Below are positions 37,282 to 47,451 of a stretch of DNA of 64,000 nucleotides, in pieces (positions within the stretch are counted from its first letter, which is position 1; the number at the start of each line of letters is the position of its first letter). The stretch is from Acinetobacter venetianus RAG-1 = CIP 110063 (GTDB lineage: Bacteria; Pseudomonadota; Gammaproteobacteria; Pseudomonadales; Moraxellaceae), in NCBI RefSeq assembly GCF_000368585.1, contig NZ_KB849559.1, forward strand, positions 82,881 to 146,880, written 5' to 3'. A model generated the notes under the pieces. It was given only the letters and a program-made list of their open reading frames with translations, was not told the DNA's origin and ran no database searches. The position numbers were made by a program, and so were the translations under genes.

Positions 37282-39663
37282 ATGAAAATTAGTGAAAATT
37301 GGTTACGCACTTGGGTAAATCCAGCGATTGATAGTGAAGCACTTTCTGATCAGTTGACTATGCTTGGTTTAGAGGTGGATGAACTCGCACCAGTTGCGAA
37401 GCCATTCACAGGTGTGGTGATTGGTGAAGTTCTCACGGTTGAACAGCATCCAGATGCTGATCGCTTACGTGTAACGACAGTAAATATTGGTTCAGGTGAG
37501 CCTTTACAAATTGTATGTGGTGCTCCAAATGTTCATGTTGGAATGAAAGCGCCTGTTGCAACAATAGGTGCGGTGTTACCGGGTGATTTTAAAATTAAAA
37601 AAGGAAAATTGCGTGGTGTAGAATCACAAGGGATGCTGTGTGGTGCTTCTGAGATTGATTTAGAAGACAAAATTGATGGTTTGTTGGAATTACCTGCTGA
37701 TGCACCAGTGGGCGTGAATATTCGTGAATATTTGAAACTTGATGACAATGTGATTGATATCAGTATCACGCCAAACCGTGGTGACTGTTTTAGTATTCGT
37801 GGTATTGCGCGTGAAATTGCTGTCATTAACCAATTACAAGTCAATGAACCTCAAATTCAATCAATTGCAGCAACCATTAGCGATGAGAAAACCGTAACGA
37901 TTAGCACAGAAGGCACACCTCGTTATTTAGGTCGTATCATTAAAAAAGTAAATGTTAAAGCAGCTACTCCTGAGTGGATGGAACAAGCGTTAACGCGTTC
38001 AGGGATCCGTAGCCATAGTATTTTGGTTGATATCACTAACTATGTCTTACTTGAACTAGGTCAACCGATGCATGCCTTTGACTTAGCTAAAATTGAAGGT
38101 CCAATTCAAGTCCGTCAAGCGCAACCACAAGAAAAATTAACATTGTTGAATGATCAAGACGTTGAATTGCAAGATGACATCATGGTCATTGCTGATGATC
38201 AGAAAGCTTTGGCAATCGCAGGGATTATGGGGGGATTAGCTTCGTCGGTCACTGATGATACGCAAGATATTTTTCTTGAAAGTGCTTTTTTTGCGCCATT
38301 AGCAATTGCTGGTCGTGCACGTCGTTTTGGCTTGCATACTGACTCATCACAGCGTTATGAACGTGGTGTTGATTTTGAATTACCTATGATCGCGATGCAT
38401 CGTGCATCTGAACTTATTCAAGCTTTCGCTGGTGGTGAATTTGCACCAATTACAGTGGCGGAACAAACAGATTTATTGCCAAAACGTGAAGCGATTAAGC
38501 TGCAACAAGCACAAGTTGATCAATTGCTTGGCTATCAAGTTGCGGGTGATTTTATTGCTGATGCACTGACTCGTTTGGGTTGTGTGGTTGAAACGATTGC
38601 GCAAGGTGAGTGGAGTGTTGTACCACCATCACATCGTTATGATATGGCAATCTATCAAGACCTCATCGAAGAAGTTGCTCGTATTGATGGTTACGATAAT
38701 ATTCAGATCAGTTTGCCAAAAATTGACGTGAAATTAGAGACGTACCAAGATCGTTTTGAAACGGCTCAGCTACGTCAAACTGTTGCAACATTGGGTTATC
38801 AAGAAGCAATTAGTTTTAGTTTTGCTGATGCTAAACTTGAAAAACAACTTAATCCAAATGTACAGCCTTTGATGCTTGCTAATCCAATTTCAAGTGATTT
38901 GGCGGCAATGCGTAGTACTTTATTATCAAGCTTAATTCCTTGTGTGCAATACAACTTAAACCGTCAACAGCAGCGTGTGCGTTTCTTCGAGTTAGGTTTA
39001 CGTTTTGATTACCAAGATGCAAAAGATATTCATGATCTTAAGCAAATCCAAACTTTAGCACTAATCGCTGTTGGCTCTTTAGTACCTGAGTCATGGCATA
39101 CAAAGCCACAAGCAATGGATTTCTTCGATTTTAAAGGAGAAATTGAGGAAGTTTTGGCAGCAGGTCGTATCAACGTTGAGTACGCACGTAGTGAGCGAGC
39201 TTGGTTACATCCAGGACAATCTGCTGAAATTTTGCTTGATGGAAAGTCAATTGGCTATTTAGGGCGATTACACCCATCTTTAGAAAATGCACTCGATTTG
39301 GGCATTACTTGGGTTGCAGAGCTTGACCAACAGGCTGTTTTGCAATCTTATGTATCTAATTTTACAGAATTATCACGTTTTCCATCGGTTAGACGTGATA
39401 TTGCGCTTTTAATCTCTGATAAGATTGAGGTAAGAGATATTCAGCGGTTAATTAAGCAAACTGGTGGAGAGTTATTAGACTCAACATGGTTGTTTGATGT
39501 GTATACGGGGCAAGGGGTTGAACAAGGTAAGCGCTCTTTGGCATTTGCATTGTTATGGCAACATCCAACTCGTACGCTTGAAGATGCTGAAATTAAATCT
39601 GGTATGGATAACATTATTCAAGTGTTGGAAAACACTTACCAAGCGACATTGAGGGCCTCATGA
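37282..39663 (+). CDS. pheT: phenylalanine-tRNA ligase beta subunit
   Basis: 793 residues, standard for bacterial PheT. N-terminal EMAP/tRNA-binding domain ([19 protein letters not shown]), B3/B4 editing domain ([28 protein letters not shown]), B5 domain, and the C-terminal ferredoxin-fold anticodon domain ([15 protein letters not shown]). The stop overlaps the ihfA start (ATGA), so translation is coupled as in E. coli pheST-ihfA. Confidence 0.97.
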   Translation: MKISENWLRTWVNPAIDSEALSDQLTMLGLEVDELAPVAKPFTGVVIGEVLTVEQHPDADRLRVTTVNIGSGEPLQIVCGAPNVHVGMKAPVATIGAVLPGDFKIKKGKLRGVESQGMLCGASEIDLEDKIDGLLELPADAPVGVNIREYLKLDDNVIDISITPNRGDCFSIRGIAREIAVINQLQVNEPQIQSIAATISDEKTVTISTEGTPRYLGRIIKKVNVKAATPEWMEQALTRSGIRSHSILVDITNYVLLELGQPMHAFDLAKIEGPIQVRQAQPQEKLTLLNDQDVELQDDIMVIADDQKALAIAGIMGGLASSVTDDTQDIFLESAFFAPLAIAGRARRFGLHTDSSQRYERGVDFELPMIAMHRASELIQAFAGGEFAPITVAEQTDLLPKREAIKLQQAQVDQLLGYQVAGDFIADALTRLGCVVETIAQGEWSVVPPSHRYDMAIYQDLIEEVARIDGYDNIQISLPKIDVKLETYQDRFETAQLRQTVATLGYQEAISFSFADAKLEKQLNPNVQPLMLANPISSDLAAMRSTLLSSLIPCVQYNLNRQQQRVRFFELGLRFDYQDAKDIHDLKQIQTLALIAVGSLVPESWHTKPQAMDFFDFKGEIEEVLAAGRINVEYARSERAWLHPGQSAEILLDGKSIGYLGRLHPSLENALDLGITWVAELDQQAVLQSYVSNFTELSRFPSVRRDIALLISDKIEVRDIQRLIKQTGGELLDSTWLFDVYTGQGVEQGKRSLAFALLWQHPTRTLEDAEIKSGMDNIIQVLENTYQATLRAS

Positions 39664-39956
39664 CAGCATTAACAAAAGCAGAGATGGCGGACCATTTGAG
39701 TGAGCTTACTAGCTTAAATCGCCGTGAAGCAAAACAAATGGTCGAGTTATTTTTTGATGAGATCAGCCAAGCATTAATCGCTGGCGAACAAGTCAAACTA
39801 TCAGGGTTTGGCAATTTTGAATTACGTGATAAACGCGAACGTCCTGGACGTAATCCTAAGACTGGTGAGGAGATTCCAATCTCAGCCCGTCGTGTGGTGA
39901 CATTCAGAGCGGGTCAAAAATTTAGACAGCGCGTTGGAAATGAGCAGATCGATTGA
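39660..39956 (+). CDS. ihfA: integration host factor alpha subunit
   Basis: 98-residue DNA-bending protein. [35 protein letters not shown], then the DNA-inserting beta-arm [43 protein letters not shown]. The Pro in RPGRNPKTG is the intercalating residue. It starts inside the last codon of pheT, and its last codons form part of the terminator hairpin. Confidence 0.97.
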   Translation: MTALTKAEMADHLSELTSLNRREAKQMVELFFDEISQALIAGEQVKLSGFGNFELRDKRERPGRNPKTGEEIPISARRVVTFRAGQKFRQRVGNEQID

Positions 39957-39969
39957 TCTGCTTTTTTTA
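39944..39969 (+). terminator. ihfA terminator overlapping the stop codon
   Basis: GCAGATC (39944-39950), GATT loop, GATCTGC (39955-39961), then T7. The ihfA stop (39954-39956) lies in the hairpin. Confidence 0.88.
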
Positions 39970-40000
39970 TTTCTGTTTAAATAATACAAATTCTGAGCAT

Positions 40001-40032
40001 AAAAAAAGAGAACCGAAAGGTTCTCTTTTTTA
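40001..40032. terminator. terminator for the alanine-rich lipoprotein gene
   Basis: AGAGAACC (40007-40014), GAAA tetraloop, GGTTCTCT (40019-40026), with A7 before and T6 after. Usable on both strands; it ends the minus-strand lipoprotein gene. Confidence 0.9.
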
Positions 40033-40047
40033 TAATCTATAAATAGA

Positions 40048-40299
40048 TTATTGAGCAGCAGACGCTGGAGCAGCTTCAGAAGCAGCAACGTCAGAAGCAG
40101 CTTCAGCAACGTCAGAAGCAGCAGCAGCAACGTCAGAAGCAGCAGCTTCAACAGCATCAGTAGCTTCAGAAGCAGCAGCTACAGCTTCAGAAGCAGCAGC
40201 GTTAGCGTCAGCAGCTGGAGCTTCTTCTTTCTTAGAGCAACCAACGAAAGCTAAAGTAGTAGCAATAGCAGCAACAACAGCAAATTTTTTGAATAACAT
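40048..40299 (-). CDS. small alanine-rich lipoprotein with 7-residue repeats
   Basis: An 83-residue lipoprotein: signal peptide with lipobox AFVGC (lipidated Cys21), a short KKEEAPA linker, then almost only Ala, Ser, Glu, Asp and Val. Three consecutive 7-residue units (AAASDVA, AAASDVA, EAASDVA) predict a regular helix or coiled coil. It is reminiscent in size and layout of Lpp/OprI lipoproteins, but lacks a C-terminal Lys for peptidoglycan attachment. Its own terminator and long upstream region suggest a single-gene, possibly abundant transcript. Function unknown. Confidence 0.82.
   Translation of the reverse strand: MLFKKFAVVAAIATTLAFVGCSKKEEAPAADANAAASEAVAAASEATDAVEAAASDVAAAASDVAEAASDVAASEAAPASAAQ
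40085..40147. repeat. three 21-bp tandem repeats inside the lipoprotein gene
   Basis: Units at 40085-40105, 40106-40126 and 40127-40147 share GCAACGTCAGAAGCAGC followed by four variable bases. They encode the heptad (A/E)AASDVA. In-frame copy-number change by slippage would be tolerated. Confidence 0.85.
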
Positions 40300-40645
40300 G
40301 GCATCACTCTCATAAAATTGTGAGATTAAAAAAAACCTGAGCTAGTCTGTTTGTGCTTTTATTATTCCTAAACGCTTTAGGTAACAACGCAGGGAGCAGC
40401 CTAACTGGTCTGGAGCTATCGTATCAAAGCAAATCATGAATTACTACTGTTCTGTCCAACAAAACGACAAAAATGGACAGAATTTGGCTTTTTTTTGATA
40501 GAAAATAACTATAATTATTTTATTTAATATCGGTTTTAGGCTGTATCTTTCTGATTTTTCTTAAAAAATAATATATAAAACAAAGGATTGATGTTTTTGT
40601 GAGAATTTAAATCAAAATGTAAATATTATGTAATCCTGTCAACCA
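40300..40645. other. long AT-rich intergenic region
   Basis: The gap between the lipoprotein and rho genes (40300-40687) holds the minus-strand promoter region of the lipoprotein gene and, at its right end, the rho terminator. No ORF or RNA gene is supported. The stretch 40490-40610 is very AT-rich. Confidence 0.5.
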
Positions 40646-40650
40646 AATAA

Positions 40651-40680
40651 AAAAAGCTACCATTAAGGTAGCTTTTTAAA
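40651..40680 (-). terminator. rho terminator
   Basis: GCTACC (40656-40661) and GGTAGC (40667-40672) with A-run on the left, which is the T-run of the minus-strand transcript. Seven nt beyond the rho stop. Confidence 0.82.
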
Positions 40681-40687
40681 TAATGAT

Positions 40688-41956
40688 TTAGGTTGATGCT
40701 TTTCGTTTCATTTGATCAAAGAAATCATCATTGGTTTTGGTTTCTTTCATGCGATCTAATAAGAATTCCATCGCTGCAAGCTCATCCATTGGATGTAGTA
40801 ACTTACGTAAAATCCAAACCTTACGTAGATTTTCTTCGCCCATAAGGCGTTCTTCACGGCGAGTACCAGATTTCTTGATATTCATTGCTGGGAATACACG
40901 TTTTTCAGCAATACGACGATCAAGTGTAATCTCTTGGTTACCTGTACCTTTGAATTCTTCGTAGATCACGTCATCCATCTTACTGCCCGTTTCAATAAGA
41001 GCAGTAGAAATAATTGTGAGTGAACCACCTTCTTCAATATTACGTGCAGCACCGAAGAAACGTTTTGGACGTTCCAAAGCATGAGCATCCACACCACCTG
41101 TAAGCACCTTGCCTGATGATGGGATCACAGTATTGTATGCACGTGCTAAACGGGTAATTGAGTCGAGTAGAATCACAACATCTTTTTTATGTTCAACTAG
41201 GCGTTTCGCTTTTTCGATGACCATTTCGGCAACTTGAACATGACGAGCAGGTGCTTCATCAAATGTTGATGCAACCACTTCGCCGCGAACGGTACGCTCC
41301 ATTTCAGTCACTTCTTCAGGACGTTCGTCAATTAAAAGTACAATTAAGAAGACTTCTGGGTTATTACGCACAATTGATTGAGCAATTGTTTGCAGCAACA
41401 TTGTTTTACCCGCTTTCGGTGGTGCAACAATAATAGAACGTTGACCTTTACCGATTGGTGCGATCAAGTCGACGACACGGGAGGTTAAATCTTCTGTTGT
41501 ACCGTTACCGAGTTCCATAACCAATTGTTCGGTTGGGAATAATGGCGTAAGGTTTTCAAATAGAATTTTATTACGTGAGTTTTCAGGTGTATCGTAGTTA
41601 ATTTGGTTTACTTTTAATAAAGCAAAATAACGTTCGCCTTCTTTTGGTGGGCGAATAGTACCTGTAATGGTATCACCAGTACGTAAATTAAAGCGGCGAA
41701 TTTGTGATGGGCTGACATAAATGTCATCAGGGCCTGCTAAATATGAACCAGCCGCAGAGCGTAAGAAACCAAAACCATCAGAAAGGATTTCTAGAACGCC
41801 ATCACCAAAAATTTCTTCGCCATTCATTGCATGGCGTTTTAAAATAGCAAAAATAATATCTTGTTTACGGTTACGCGCCATGCCTTCAAGGCCCATAAAC
41901 TCCGCAATTTTAATGAGTTCGCCAATGGGTTTTTTCTTGAGTTCAGTTAAGTTCAT
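40688..41956 (-). CDS. rho: transcription termination factor Rho
   Basis: 422-residue hexameric RNA helicase. N-terminal [19 protein letters not shown], cold-shock-like RNA-binding domain ([35 protein letters not shown]), Walker A APPKAGKT, Walker B region [17 protein letters not shown]-loop [26 protein letters not shown] and the C-terminal [16 protein letters not shown]. Full length. trxA is upstream on the same strand, the common trxA-rho order, but a 328-nt gap with a hairpin separates them. Confidence 0.98.
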   Translation of the reverse strand: MNLTELKKKPIGELIKIAEFMGLEGMARNRKQDIIFAILKRHAMNGEEIFGDGVLEILSDGFGFLRSAAGSYLAGPDDIYVSPSQIRRFNLRTGDTITGTIRPPKEGERYFALLKVNQINYDTPENSRNKILFENLTPLFPTEQLVMELGNGTTEDLTSRVVDLIAPIGKGQRSIIVAPPKAGKTMLLQTIAQSIVRNNPEVFLIVLLIDERPEEVTEMERTVRGEVVASTFDEAPARHVQVAEMVIEKAKRLVEHKKDVVILLDSITRLARAYNTVIPSSGKVLTGGVDAHALERPKRFFGAARNIEEGGSLTIISTALIETGSKMDDVIYEEFKGTGNQEITLDRRIAEKRVFPAMNIKKSGTRREERLMGEENLRKVWILRKLLHPMDELAAMEFLLDRMKETKTNDDFFDQMKRKAST

Positions 41957-42224
41957 AAGTGGTCAGACAGAATGGAATAAGTGGAGGACTATGTTAGGGA
42001 AAGAGTAAAAATCGACCGCATACATACATGCTGATGTAATTGTATTTACACAACCACAATTCAGTAGTCTGGTTCATTGTTTCAGAGAGAAATGTGAAAA
42101 CAATTGTTATTGCCGAGCGGCGATCTTATGTTTTGTGTCTTGTAAGAAGTGCAATGAAGTAGATTCCATTCAAAGCTTCTTGATCCGGTAATATAGGTTA
42201 AATAAAGAAATTTGTCAATGTAAA
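41957..42224. other. rho leader region
   Basis: The gap 41957-42284 upstream of rho contains no supported gene. It probably holds the rho promoter and an untranslated leader; rho is autogenously controlled in other bacteria, but I could not identify a leader peptide. A small GCCG/CGGC repeat is near 42112. Confidence 0.4.
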
Positions 42225-42263
42225 CTCAGAAATACGCCATCAATTGCATAGCGTATTTCTGAG
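42225..42263 (-). terminator. 13-bp inverted repeat after trxA
   Basis: CTCAGAAATACGC (42225-42237) and GCGTATTTCTGAG (42251-42263) are perfectly complementary with a 13-nt loop, 21 nt beyond the trxA stop. The T-run on the minus strand is weak (TTTAC), so it may be a poor terminator or an mRNA 3'-stabilising hairpin. Confidence 0.55.
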
Positions 42264-42284
42264 GGATCGATAACCTAAATTAAA

Positions 42285-42611
42285 TTAGATATTTTGATCA
42301 ATAAATGCAGCAAGTTTTGAACGTGGTGCAGCACCGACTTGCTGAGCGACAACTTCACCGCCTTTGAACATTAATAGTGCTGGAATATTACGGATATTGT
42401 ATTTCACAGCTGTATCTTCACATGCAGTCACATCGACTTTAACGATTTTTACTTTACCTGCATATTCGTTAGATAAGTCTTCAAGTACAGGTGCGATTGC
42501 TTTACATGGCGCACACCAGCCTGCCCAAAAGTCAACAAGTACAGGAGTTTCAGCATCTAAAACATCTGCTTGGAAGTTTTCATCAGTTGTATTAACAATA
42601 GTCGCAGACAT
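42285..42611 (-). CDS. trxA: thioredoxin 1
   Basis: 108-residue thioredoxin with active site FWAGWCAPCK (Cys33, Cys36) and the cis-proline loop RNIPALLMFKGG. The dipeptide between the cysteines is Ala-Pro in place of the common Gly-Pro. The start at 42611 (MSATIVNTTDENF) gives the normal family length; the frame is open to 42650, but those residues are unlike thioredoxin. Reduces protein disulfides with thioredoxin reductase. Confidence 0.96.
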   Translation of the reverse strand: MSATIVNTTDENFQADVLDAETPVLVDFWAGWCAPCKAIAPVLEDLSNEYAGKVKIVKVDVTACEDTAVKYNIRNIPALLMFKGGEVVAQQVGAAPRSKLAAFIDQNI

Positions 42612-42885
42612 GAGGTTGCTCCAAAAATAAGAAATAAAGTGCGAATTCAATCATCATCAAGATGAATATTACATTGCTACTTTACTCAATGTAAGGGTTT
42701 GTTCTGATTATTCAAGTTTAGTAGATAAAAGTCCAATGGATGCTGACGATGTTGAGCATCGACATAAACAATCATTTCAGCAATAAAAAAATTAAATACG
42801 GTACTTTTATTGCTTAAAATGACTTTAAAATTGTAAGCATGTGAATTACTCTAATGCGTGAATTGAACATGGGTTTATATAAATA

Positions 42886-44406
42886 ATGTCTGATTTTCTG
42901 ATTGATGAAGAATTGCTTGCTGCGATTGATATGGGATCGAATAGTTTCCATCTCGCAATTGCTCGTGTTGATCACGGTGAAGTTAAGAAAGTTGCTTCAA
43001 TGTCAGAAAAAGTACAGTTAGCTGCTGGACTAGATGAAAATAAGAATTTAACAGAGGCTGCCCAGCAACGTGGGCTTGCATGTTTAGCTCGTTTTGTTGG
43101 GCGATTAAGTTCAGTGCAACCGAATCGTTTAAGGATTGTTGCGACAAATGCATTAAGACAAGCGAAAAACGGCCACGAATTTATTCAAAAAGCAGCAGAA
43201 ATTTTACCCAAACCGATTGAAATTATTGCTGGTCGTGAAGAGGCTCGCCTCATTTATCTGGGCGTTTCACATACCATGGCCAATGGTGGTCGACGTTTAG
43301 TGGTTGATATTGGTGGTGGTTCAACGGAATTTATTATCGGTGAAGAGTTTGAGCCATTACATACTGAATCATTACAAATGGGTTGTGTAGCATATAGCAA
43401 AGCTTATTTTGCTGATGGCGAAATCACCAGTAAAGCATTTGATAAAGCAGTGGTTGCTGCCCGTAAAGAACTCTCTGCAATTGCGAATACTTACAAATCA
43501 GAAGGTTGGGATACTGTTGTTGGCTCAAGTGGAACAATTAAAGCTTGTCGTCAAATCTCAGTAAATTTAGGTTTAAGTGACGAACAAGAAAATTTAACGC
43601 GTGAAGGCTTATATAAGTTAAAAGATCGTTTGCTGAAATTTAAGAATGTTTCAGAAATTGATTTTGAAGGGCTGCGTGAAGATCGTCGAGCAGTTTTGCC
43701 AGCTGGTCTTGCGATTTTATATGCCATTTATGAAGTATTAGATATCGATAAGTTGGCATATTCTGACGGTGCATTACGTGAAGGTGTCATGTATGACTTG
43801 TTAGGCCGTTTCAAGCATGAAGATATTCGTGATCGTAGTGTGCAAGCATTAATGGGGCGATATAACGCAGACCCAAAACAAGCAGAACGAGTGGTAAATA
43901 CAGCACAGCAACTTTTCGATGGGGTTGCGCAATCTTTGCATTTAACTACTGAAGACAGTGACTTACTGCGACGGGCTGCATATTTACATGAAATCGGTTT
44001 GGCAATTAGTCATGGTGGTTATCACCGTCATGGAGCTTATTTGCTACAACATTCTGACATTCCAGGTTTTTCGCAAATTGACCAAAATCATCTCTCACAT
44101 CTGGTTTCGCATCATCGTCGTAAGTTACGAGCAGATGCAAAAAATGACGTGATGAAGGTGGGCGGTAGCCATTTACTTTATCTTTGTTTATTGCTCCGTC
44201 TCGCAGTTTTGCTGAACCATAGTCGTAGTGATCAGATGCTTCCTGCCATTGAACTGAGTGTTGTAAATGATCAACAATGGCAGCTAAGCGTTTCTGGCGA
44301 TGCTAAACAATGGCCTTTATTGGTTGCTGATCTGCATGATGAGCAGGTGCAGTTTAAGCATTGGGACATTGAGTTAAATATTCAGTCAGACAATTTTGTT
44401 GATTAA
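42886..44406 (+). CDS. ppx: exopolyphosphatase
   Basis: 506-residue Ppx/GppA phosphatase releasing phosphate from polyphosphate. Actin-like ATPase fold motifs: AIDMGSNSFHLAIARV, ATNALRQAKN, EIIAGREEARLIYLGV, LVVDIGGGSTEFIIG and VVGSSGTIKA; a C-terminal HD-like helical domain has YLHEIGLAISHGGYHRHGAYLL. Length suits Ppx rather than a short GppA. Divergent from trxA, a common neighbourhood. Polyphosphate level links it with relA-dependent stress physiology. Confidence 0.93.
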   Translation: MSDFLIDEELLAAIDMGSNSFHLAIARVDHGEVKKVASMSEKVQLAAGLDENKNLTEAAQQRGLACLARFVGRLSSVQPNRLRIVATNALRQAKNGHEFIQKAAEILPKPIEIIAGREEARLIYLGVSHTMANGGRRLVVDIGGGSTEFIIGEEFEPLHTESLQMGCVAYSKAYFADGEITSKAFDKAVVAARKELSAIANTYKSEGWDTVVGSSGTIKACRQISVNLGLSDEQENLTREGLYKLKDRLLKFKNVSEIDFEGLREDRRAVLPAGLAILYAIYEVLDIDKLAYSDGALREGVMYDLLGRFKHEDIRDRSVQALMGRYNADPKQAERVVNTAQQLFDGVAQSLHLTTEDSDLLRRAAYLHEIGLAISHGGYHRHGAYLLQHSDIPGFSQIDQNHLSHLVSHHRRKLRADAKNDVMKVGGSHLLYLCLLLRLAVLLNHSRSDQMLPAIELSVVNDQQWQLSVSGDAKQWPLLVADLHDEQVQFKHWDIELNIQSDNFVD

Positions 44407-44439
44407 CAATACATCCTTGTTAGGGATTATCTACGACTT

Positions 44440-45264
44440 ATGAAAAATAAAGCGACTCAGTCCAAGGCTTGGGCTACGGTTCAAATTGCACGACATCCTG
44501 AACGTCCGCAATTTCTAGATTATGTCAGTGAAATCTTTACTGAATTTGATGCACTTCATGGTGACCGTTTATATGGTGATGACGGTGCGATGATTGGTGG
44601 ACTTGCACGTTTTGATGGTCAACCAGTGATGGTCGTGGGTCAACATCGTGGGCGTAGTACCCGTGAGAAGTTGCAGCATAACTTCGGTATGTGTAACCCA
44701 GAAGGCTATCGTAAGTCACAGCGTTTACTCGATATGGCGGAACGTTTTAACTTACCTGTGTTTACTTTCGTTGATACCATGGGTGCATATCCAGGTGTTG
44801 GTGCGGAAGAACGTGGTCAAGCCGAAGCAATTGCAACGAGTTTGGCGCAACTTTCAAACTTAAAAGTGCCAGTAATCGCAACGGTTTTAGGTGAAGGTGG
44901 TTCGGGTGGTGCACTCGGGATTGGAGTGGCGGATCGCGTGATCATGTTGTCACATAGTATTTATTCTGTTATTTCTCCAGAAGGCTGTGCGTCTATTTTA
45001 TGGAAAACAGCAGATAAAGCGGCTCAAGCGAGTGAAGCACTTGCGTTAACAGCAGATAAGTTAAAAACTTTAGGTGTTGTTGAATATGTTGTGGATGAAG
45101 GTGAGGGGGCGCATTTAAACCCTGAGCAAGTCATGCATGATTTAAAAGCTGTATTAAAGCAAGCCTTAGATGAATTGCAACCAATGGGTGCTCAAGAACG
45201 ATGCGAAGCACGTTATCAACGTTTAATGAAGTTTGGAAGCAGCAATTTAGGCATCGCGTCTTAA
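44440..45264 (+). CDS. accA: acetyl-CoA carboxylase carboxyltransferase alpha subunit
   Basis: 274 residues. With AccD it transfers the carboxyl group from biotin to acetyl-CoA, the first step of fatty acid synthesis. [42 protein letters not shown]-like [54 protein letters not shown] and [17 protein letters not shown] are diagnostic. Shorter than E. coli AccA (319), because the N-terminal helical extension is reduced. The 3' end overlaps tilS by 64 nt. Confidence 0.95.
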   Translation: MKNKATQSKAWATVQIARHPERPQFLDYVSEIFTEFDALHGDRLYGDDGAMIGGLARFDGQPVMVVGQHRGRSTREKLQHNFGMCNPEGYRKSQRLLDMAERFNLPVFTFVDTMGAYPGVGAEERGQAEAIATSLAQLSNLKVPVIATVLGEGGSGGALGIGVADRVIMLSHSIYSVISPEGCASILWKTADKAAQASEALALTADKLKTLGVVEYVVDEGEGAHLNPEQVMHDLKAVLKQALDELQPMGAQERCEARYQRLMKFGSSNLGIAS

Positions 45265-46592
45265 CAGAGACACAGCATTTCTCAGAACAAACTCAATTTT
45301 TGATTGGGTGTAGCGGCGGCATGGATTCCATGCTGTTGCTGTATCTGATGGCTGAACTTTTCCCAACACGTACTCGTGCCATCTATGTTGATCATCAATT
45401 GCAACAGGCGAGCCGAGCTTGGGGGGCATTAGTTCAACAGCATTCAGATCAACTCAATATTCCCTGCATTATTCAAAAAGTTTCGGTTCAAACAGGGAAT
45501 CTAGAACAACAAGCACGCCAAGCACGTTATCAAGCTTATCAGCAGCATTTACAAGCCAATGAAATTCTCGTATTGGCCCATCATCAGCAAGATCAGGCTG
45601 AGACAGTATTATTGCGCTTGCTTTCGGGTGCTGGTGTAAATGGTTTGTCTGCAATGCAACGGATAGATATTCGTCGTGAGATGACCATTTGGCGACCCTT
45701 TCTCGAGTTAAGTCGCGATCGTATTGAACAGTGGACACAGCAACTCAGTCTTGATTATGTGACTGATCCAACCAATCATGATACGCATTATGATCGTGCA
45801 TGGTGTCGAGAAATGCTTTGGCCTGTTTTACAACAACGTTTTCCCAAAATGCAGGATGCAATATCGCGTAGCAGCTATTTAATGCAAGACACTGTTGAAA
45901 TCTTAAATGATGTTTTACAAAACGATATACAGCAATGTGTGACTGAAAATGTCTTAGATTTGGATGCGCTTTTGCAGCGAACTGAAGCACGACAACGTCA
46001 ATTACTCTCAGCATGGATCAAAGGAGCAGACCAATATCGACCTAGCTTTGACATGGTGCAACGCCTACAGCAGGAAGTGATTTTAGCAAAGCCTGATGCT
46101 CAAGCTACTTTGCATATCAATCAGTATTATTATGTGCGTTATCAAAAGAAATTGTATCGACTTCGCTATGATGAGTTGTATGCAGAAAAAGTTTCTCCGT
46201 TCCCCAATTGCATAGAGCAGCATTATCAAATTGGTGATTTTATTCAGGTGGCTTCAGGAGGATATAGAATTGATATGCAAAAAATTGGGCTTTCAACAAA
46301 ATTATTAGGACAAAATTTAAAGCTGATTAAGCGTCAAGGTGGTGAGAAAATTCATCTCTATGGGCGAGTTGGACATTGGCCACTGAAAAAAGCAATTCAA
46401 GAAGCACAGATTTTGCCTTGGTTACGTCATACAATTCAAATATTAGTCTTGGATAATGTTATGCTTGGGGTCTTTAGCCCAAAAGGTTTTTGGTTGGCGC
46501 AATCTGATTATCTAGAGCAGGGCGGTTGGCAACCAAGTTTAATTACTGACTGTAATAATTTTTCTTTTCAGTCTTTTTTACATGACGAGTAG
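45201..46592 (+). CDS. tilS: tRNA(Ile)-lysidine synthase
   Basis: Modifies C34 of tRNA-Ile(CAU) to lysidine, switching it from Met to Ile decoding; essential. 463 residues with P-loop CSGGMDS at 37-43, [39 protein letters not shown] and [22 protein letters not shown], then the C-terminal substrate-binding domain. The ATG at 45201 lies inside accA in another frame; no later ATG precedes the P-loop domain, so the 64-nt overlap is probably real. accA-tilS adjacency is conserved in gammaproteobacteria. Confidence 0.93.
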   Translation: MRSTLSTFNEVWKQQFRHRVLTETQHFSEQTQFLIGCSGGMDSMLLLYLMAELFPTRTRAIYVDHQLQQASRAWGALVQQHSDQLNIPCIIQKVSVQTGNLEQQARQARYQAYQQHLQANEILVLAHHQQDQAETVLLRLLSGAGVNGLSAMQRIDIRREMTIWRPFLELSRDRIEQWTQQLSLDYVTDPTNHDTHYDRAWCREMLWPVLQQRFPKMQDAISRSSYLMQDTVEILNDVLQNDIQQCVTENVLDLDALLQRTEARQRQLLSAWIKGADQYRPSFDMVQRLQQEVILAKPDAQATLHINQYYYVRYQKKLYRLRYDELYAEKVSPFPNCIEQHYQIGDFIQVASGGYRIDMQKIGLSTKLLGQNLKLIKRQGGEKIHLYGRVGHWPLKKAIQEAQILPWLRHTIQILVLDNVMLGVFSPKGFWLAQSDYLEQGGWQPSLITDCNNFSFQSFLHDE

Positions 46593-46595
46593 AAC

Positions 46596-47435
46596 ATGGC
46601 GACATCATTGAATCAAAATATCTGTTTTATTGGCGGTGGTAATATGGCGCAAGCCTTGATTGGGGGATTGCTTTCGCGTGGATTGCCAACAACCCGTATC
46701 ACGGTTTCTGATCCTGTTGAGCAAATTCGCCAAATTTTGGAAGAAAAAGGCATCCAAACCACAACAGATAATCTTGAAGCAATTAAAAATGCAGATGTCG
46801 TTGTATTGGCGGTAAAACCTCAAGTTTTAGCAACGGTATTACAACCATTAAAAGATTTGTTATCAGATAAACTCGTCATTTCGATTATTGCTGGTGCTGA
46901 AATTCAAACAATTTCAGACCTGATTGGTGGTAGTCAGCGTATTGTGCGTGTGATGCCAAATACACCTGCACTTGTTCAAACGGGTGCGCATGGTATTTAT
47001 GCATCTGAAGCCGTAAATGCTCAGGATCGTGAATTAACCAGTCAGATTCTTGCTGCGACAGGTTTGGCGATTTGGGTAGATACTGAGGCACAAATTGATG
47101 CAGTGACAGCTGTATCTGGTTCTGGACCTGCATATTTTTTCTATTTAATGGAAAGTATGATTCGTGCAGGTAAAAACTTAGGCTTGGATGAGAAAGTAGC
47201 AACAGCTTTGACCTTACAAACTGCATTAGGTGCAGCGCAAATGGCAATCACGAGCTCAAACTCTCCAGCGGAATTACGTAAAAATGTGACGTCTCCAAAT
47301 GGTACAACTCAAGCGGCTTTAGAAGTGTTTGATCGTGCTCAGATTTCACAGAACATTCAAGCAGCGCTTGCAGCAGCTCAAAAGCGTAGCCAAGAGCTTG
47401 CACAAGAGTTGAGCGACAAGACTAAATCGGTTTAA
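46596..47435 (+). CDS. proC: pyrroline-5-carboxylate reductase
   Basis: Last step of proline synthesis. 279 residues: FIGGGNMAQALIGGLL, VVVLAVKPQVL, RIVRVMPNTPALVQTGAHGIY and the C-terminal signature TAVSGSGPAYFFYLMESMIRAGKNLGL, then LRKNVTSPNGTTQAALE. Starts 3 nt after tilS stops. yggT follows after 16 nt, as in many gammaproteobacteria. Confidence 0.96.
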   Translation: MATSLNQNICFIGGGNMAQALIGGLLSRGLPTTRITVSDPVEQIRQILEEKGIQTTTDNLEAIKNADVVVLAVKPQVLATVLQPLKDLLSDKLVISIIAGAEIQTISDLIGGSQRIVRVMPNTPALVQTGAHGIYASEAVNAQDRELTSQILAATGLAIWVDTEAQIDAVTAVSGSGPAYFFYLMESMIRAGKNLGLDEKVATALTLQTALGAAQMAITSSNSPAELRKNVTSPNGTTQAALEVFDRAQISQNIQAALAAAQKRSQELAQELSDKTKSV

Positions 47436-47451
47436 GTAGGATAAGACAATT

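Noticed and set aside
40085..40147. Short direct repeats suggesting a CRISPR-like array
   Set aside because: Units are contiguous 21-bp in-frame repeats within a lipoprotein gene, with no spacers and no cas genes nearby.
40051..40254. Plus-strand ORF encoding a Ser/Arg-rich 67-residue protein
   Set aside because: It is the complement of the alanine-rich lipoprotein gene; its composition comes from the GCN-rich codons on the other strand.
42739..42760. GATGCT/AGCATC inverted repeat between trxA and ppx
   Set aside because: Only 6 bp with a 10-nt loop, no T-run, not better than chance for a spacer of this length.
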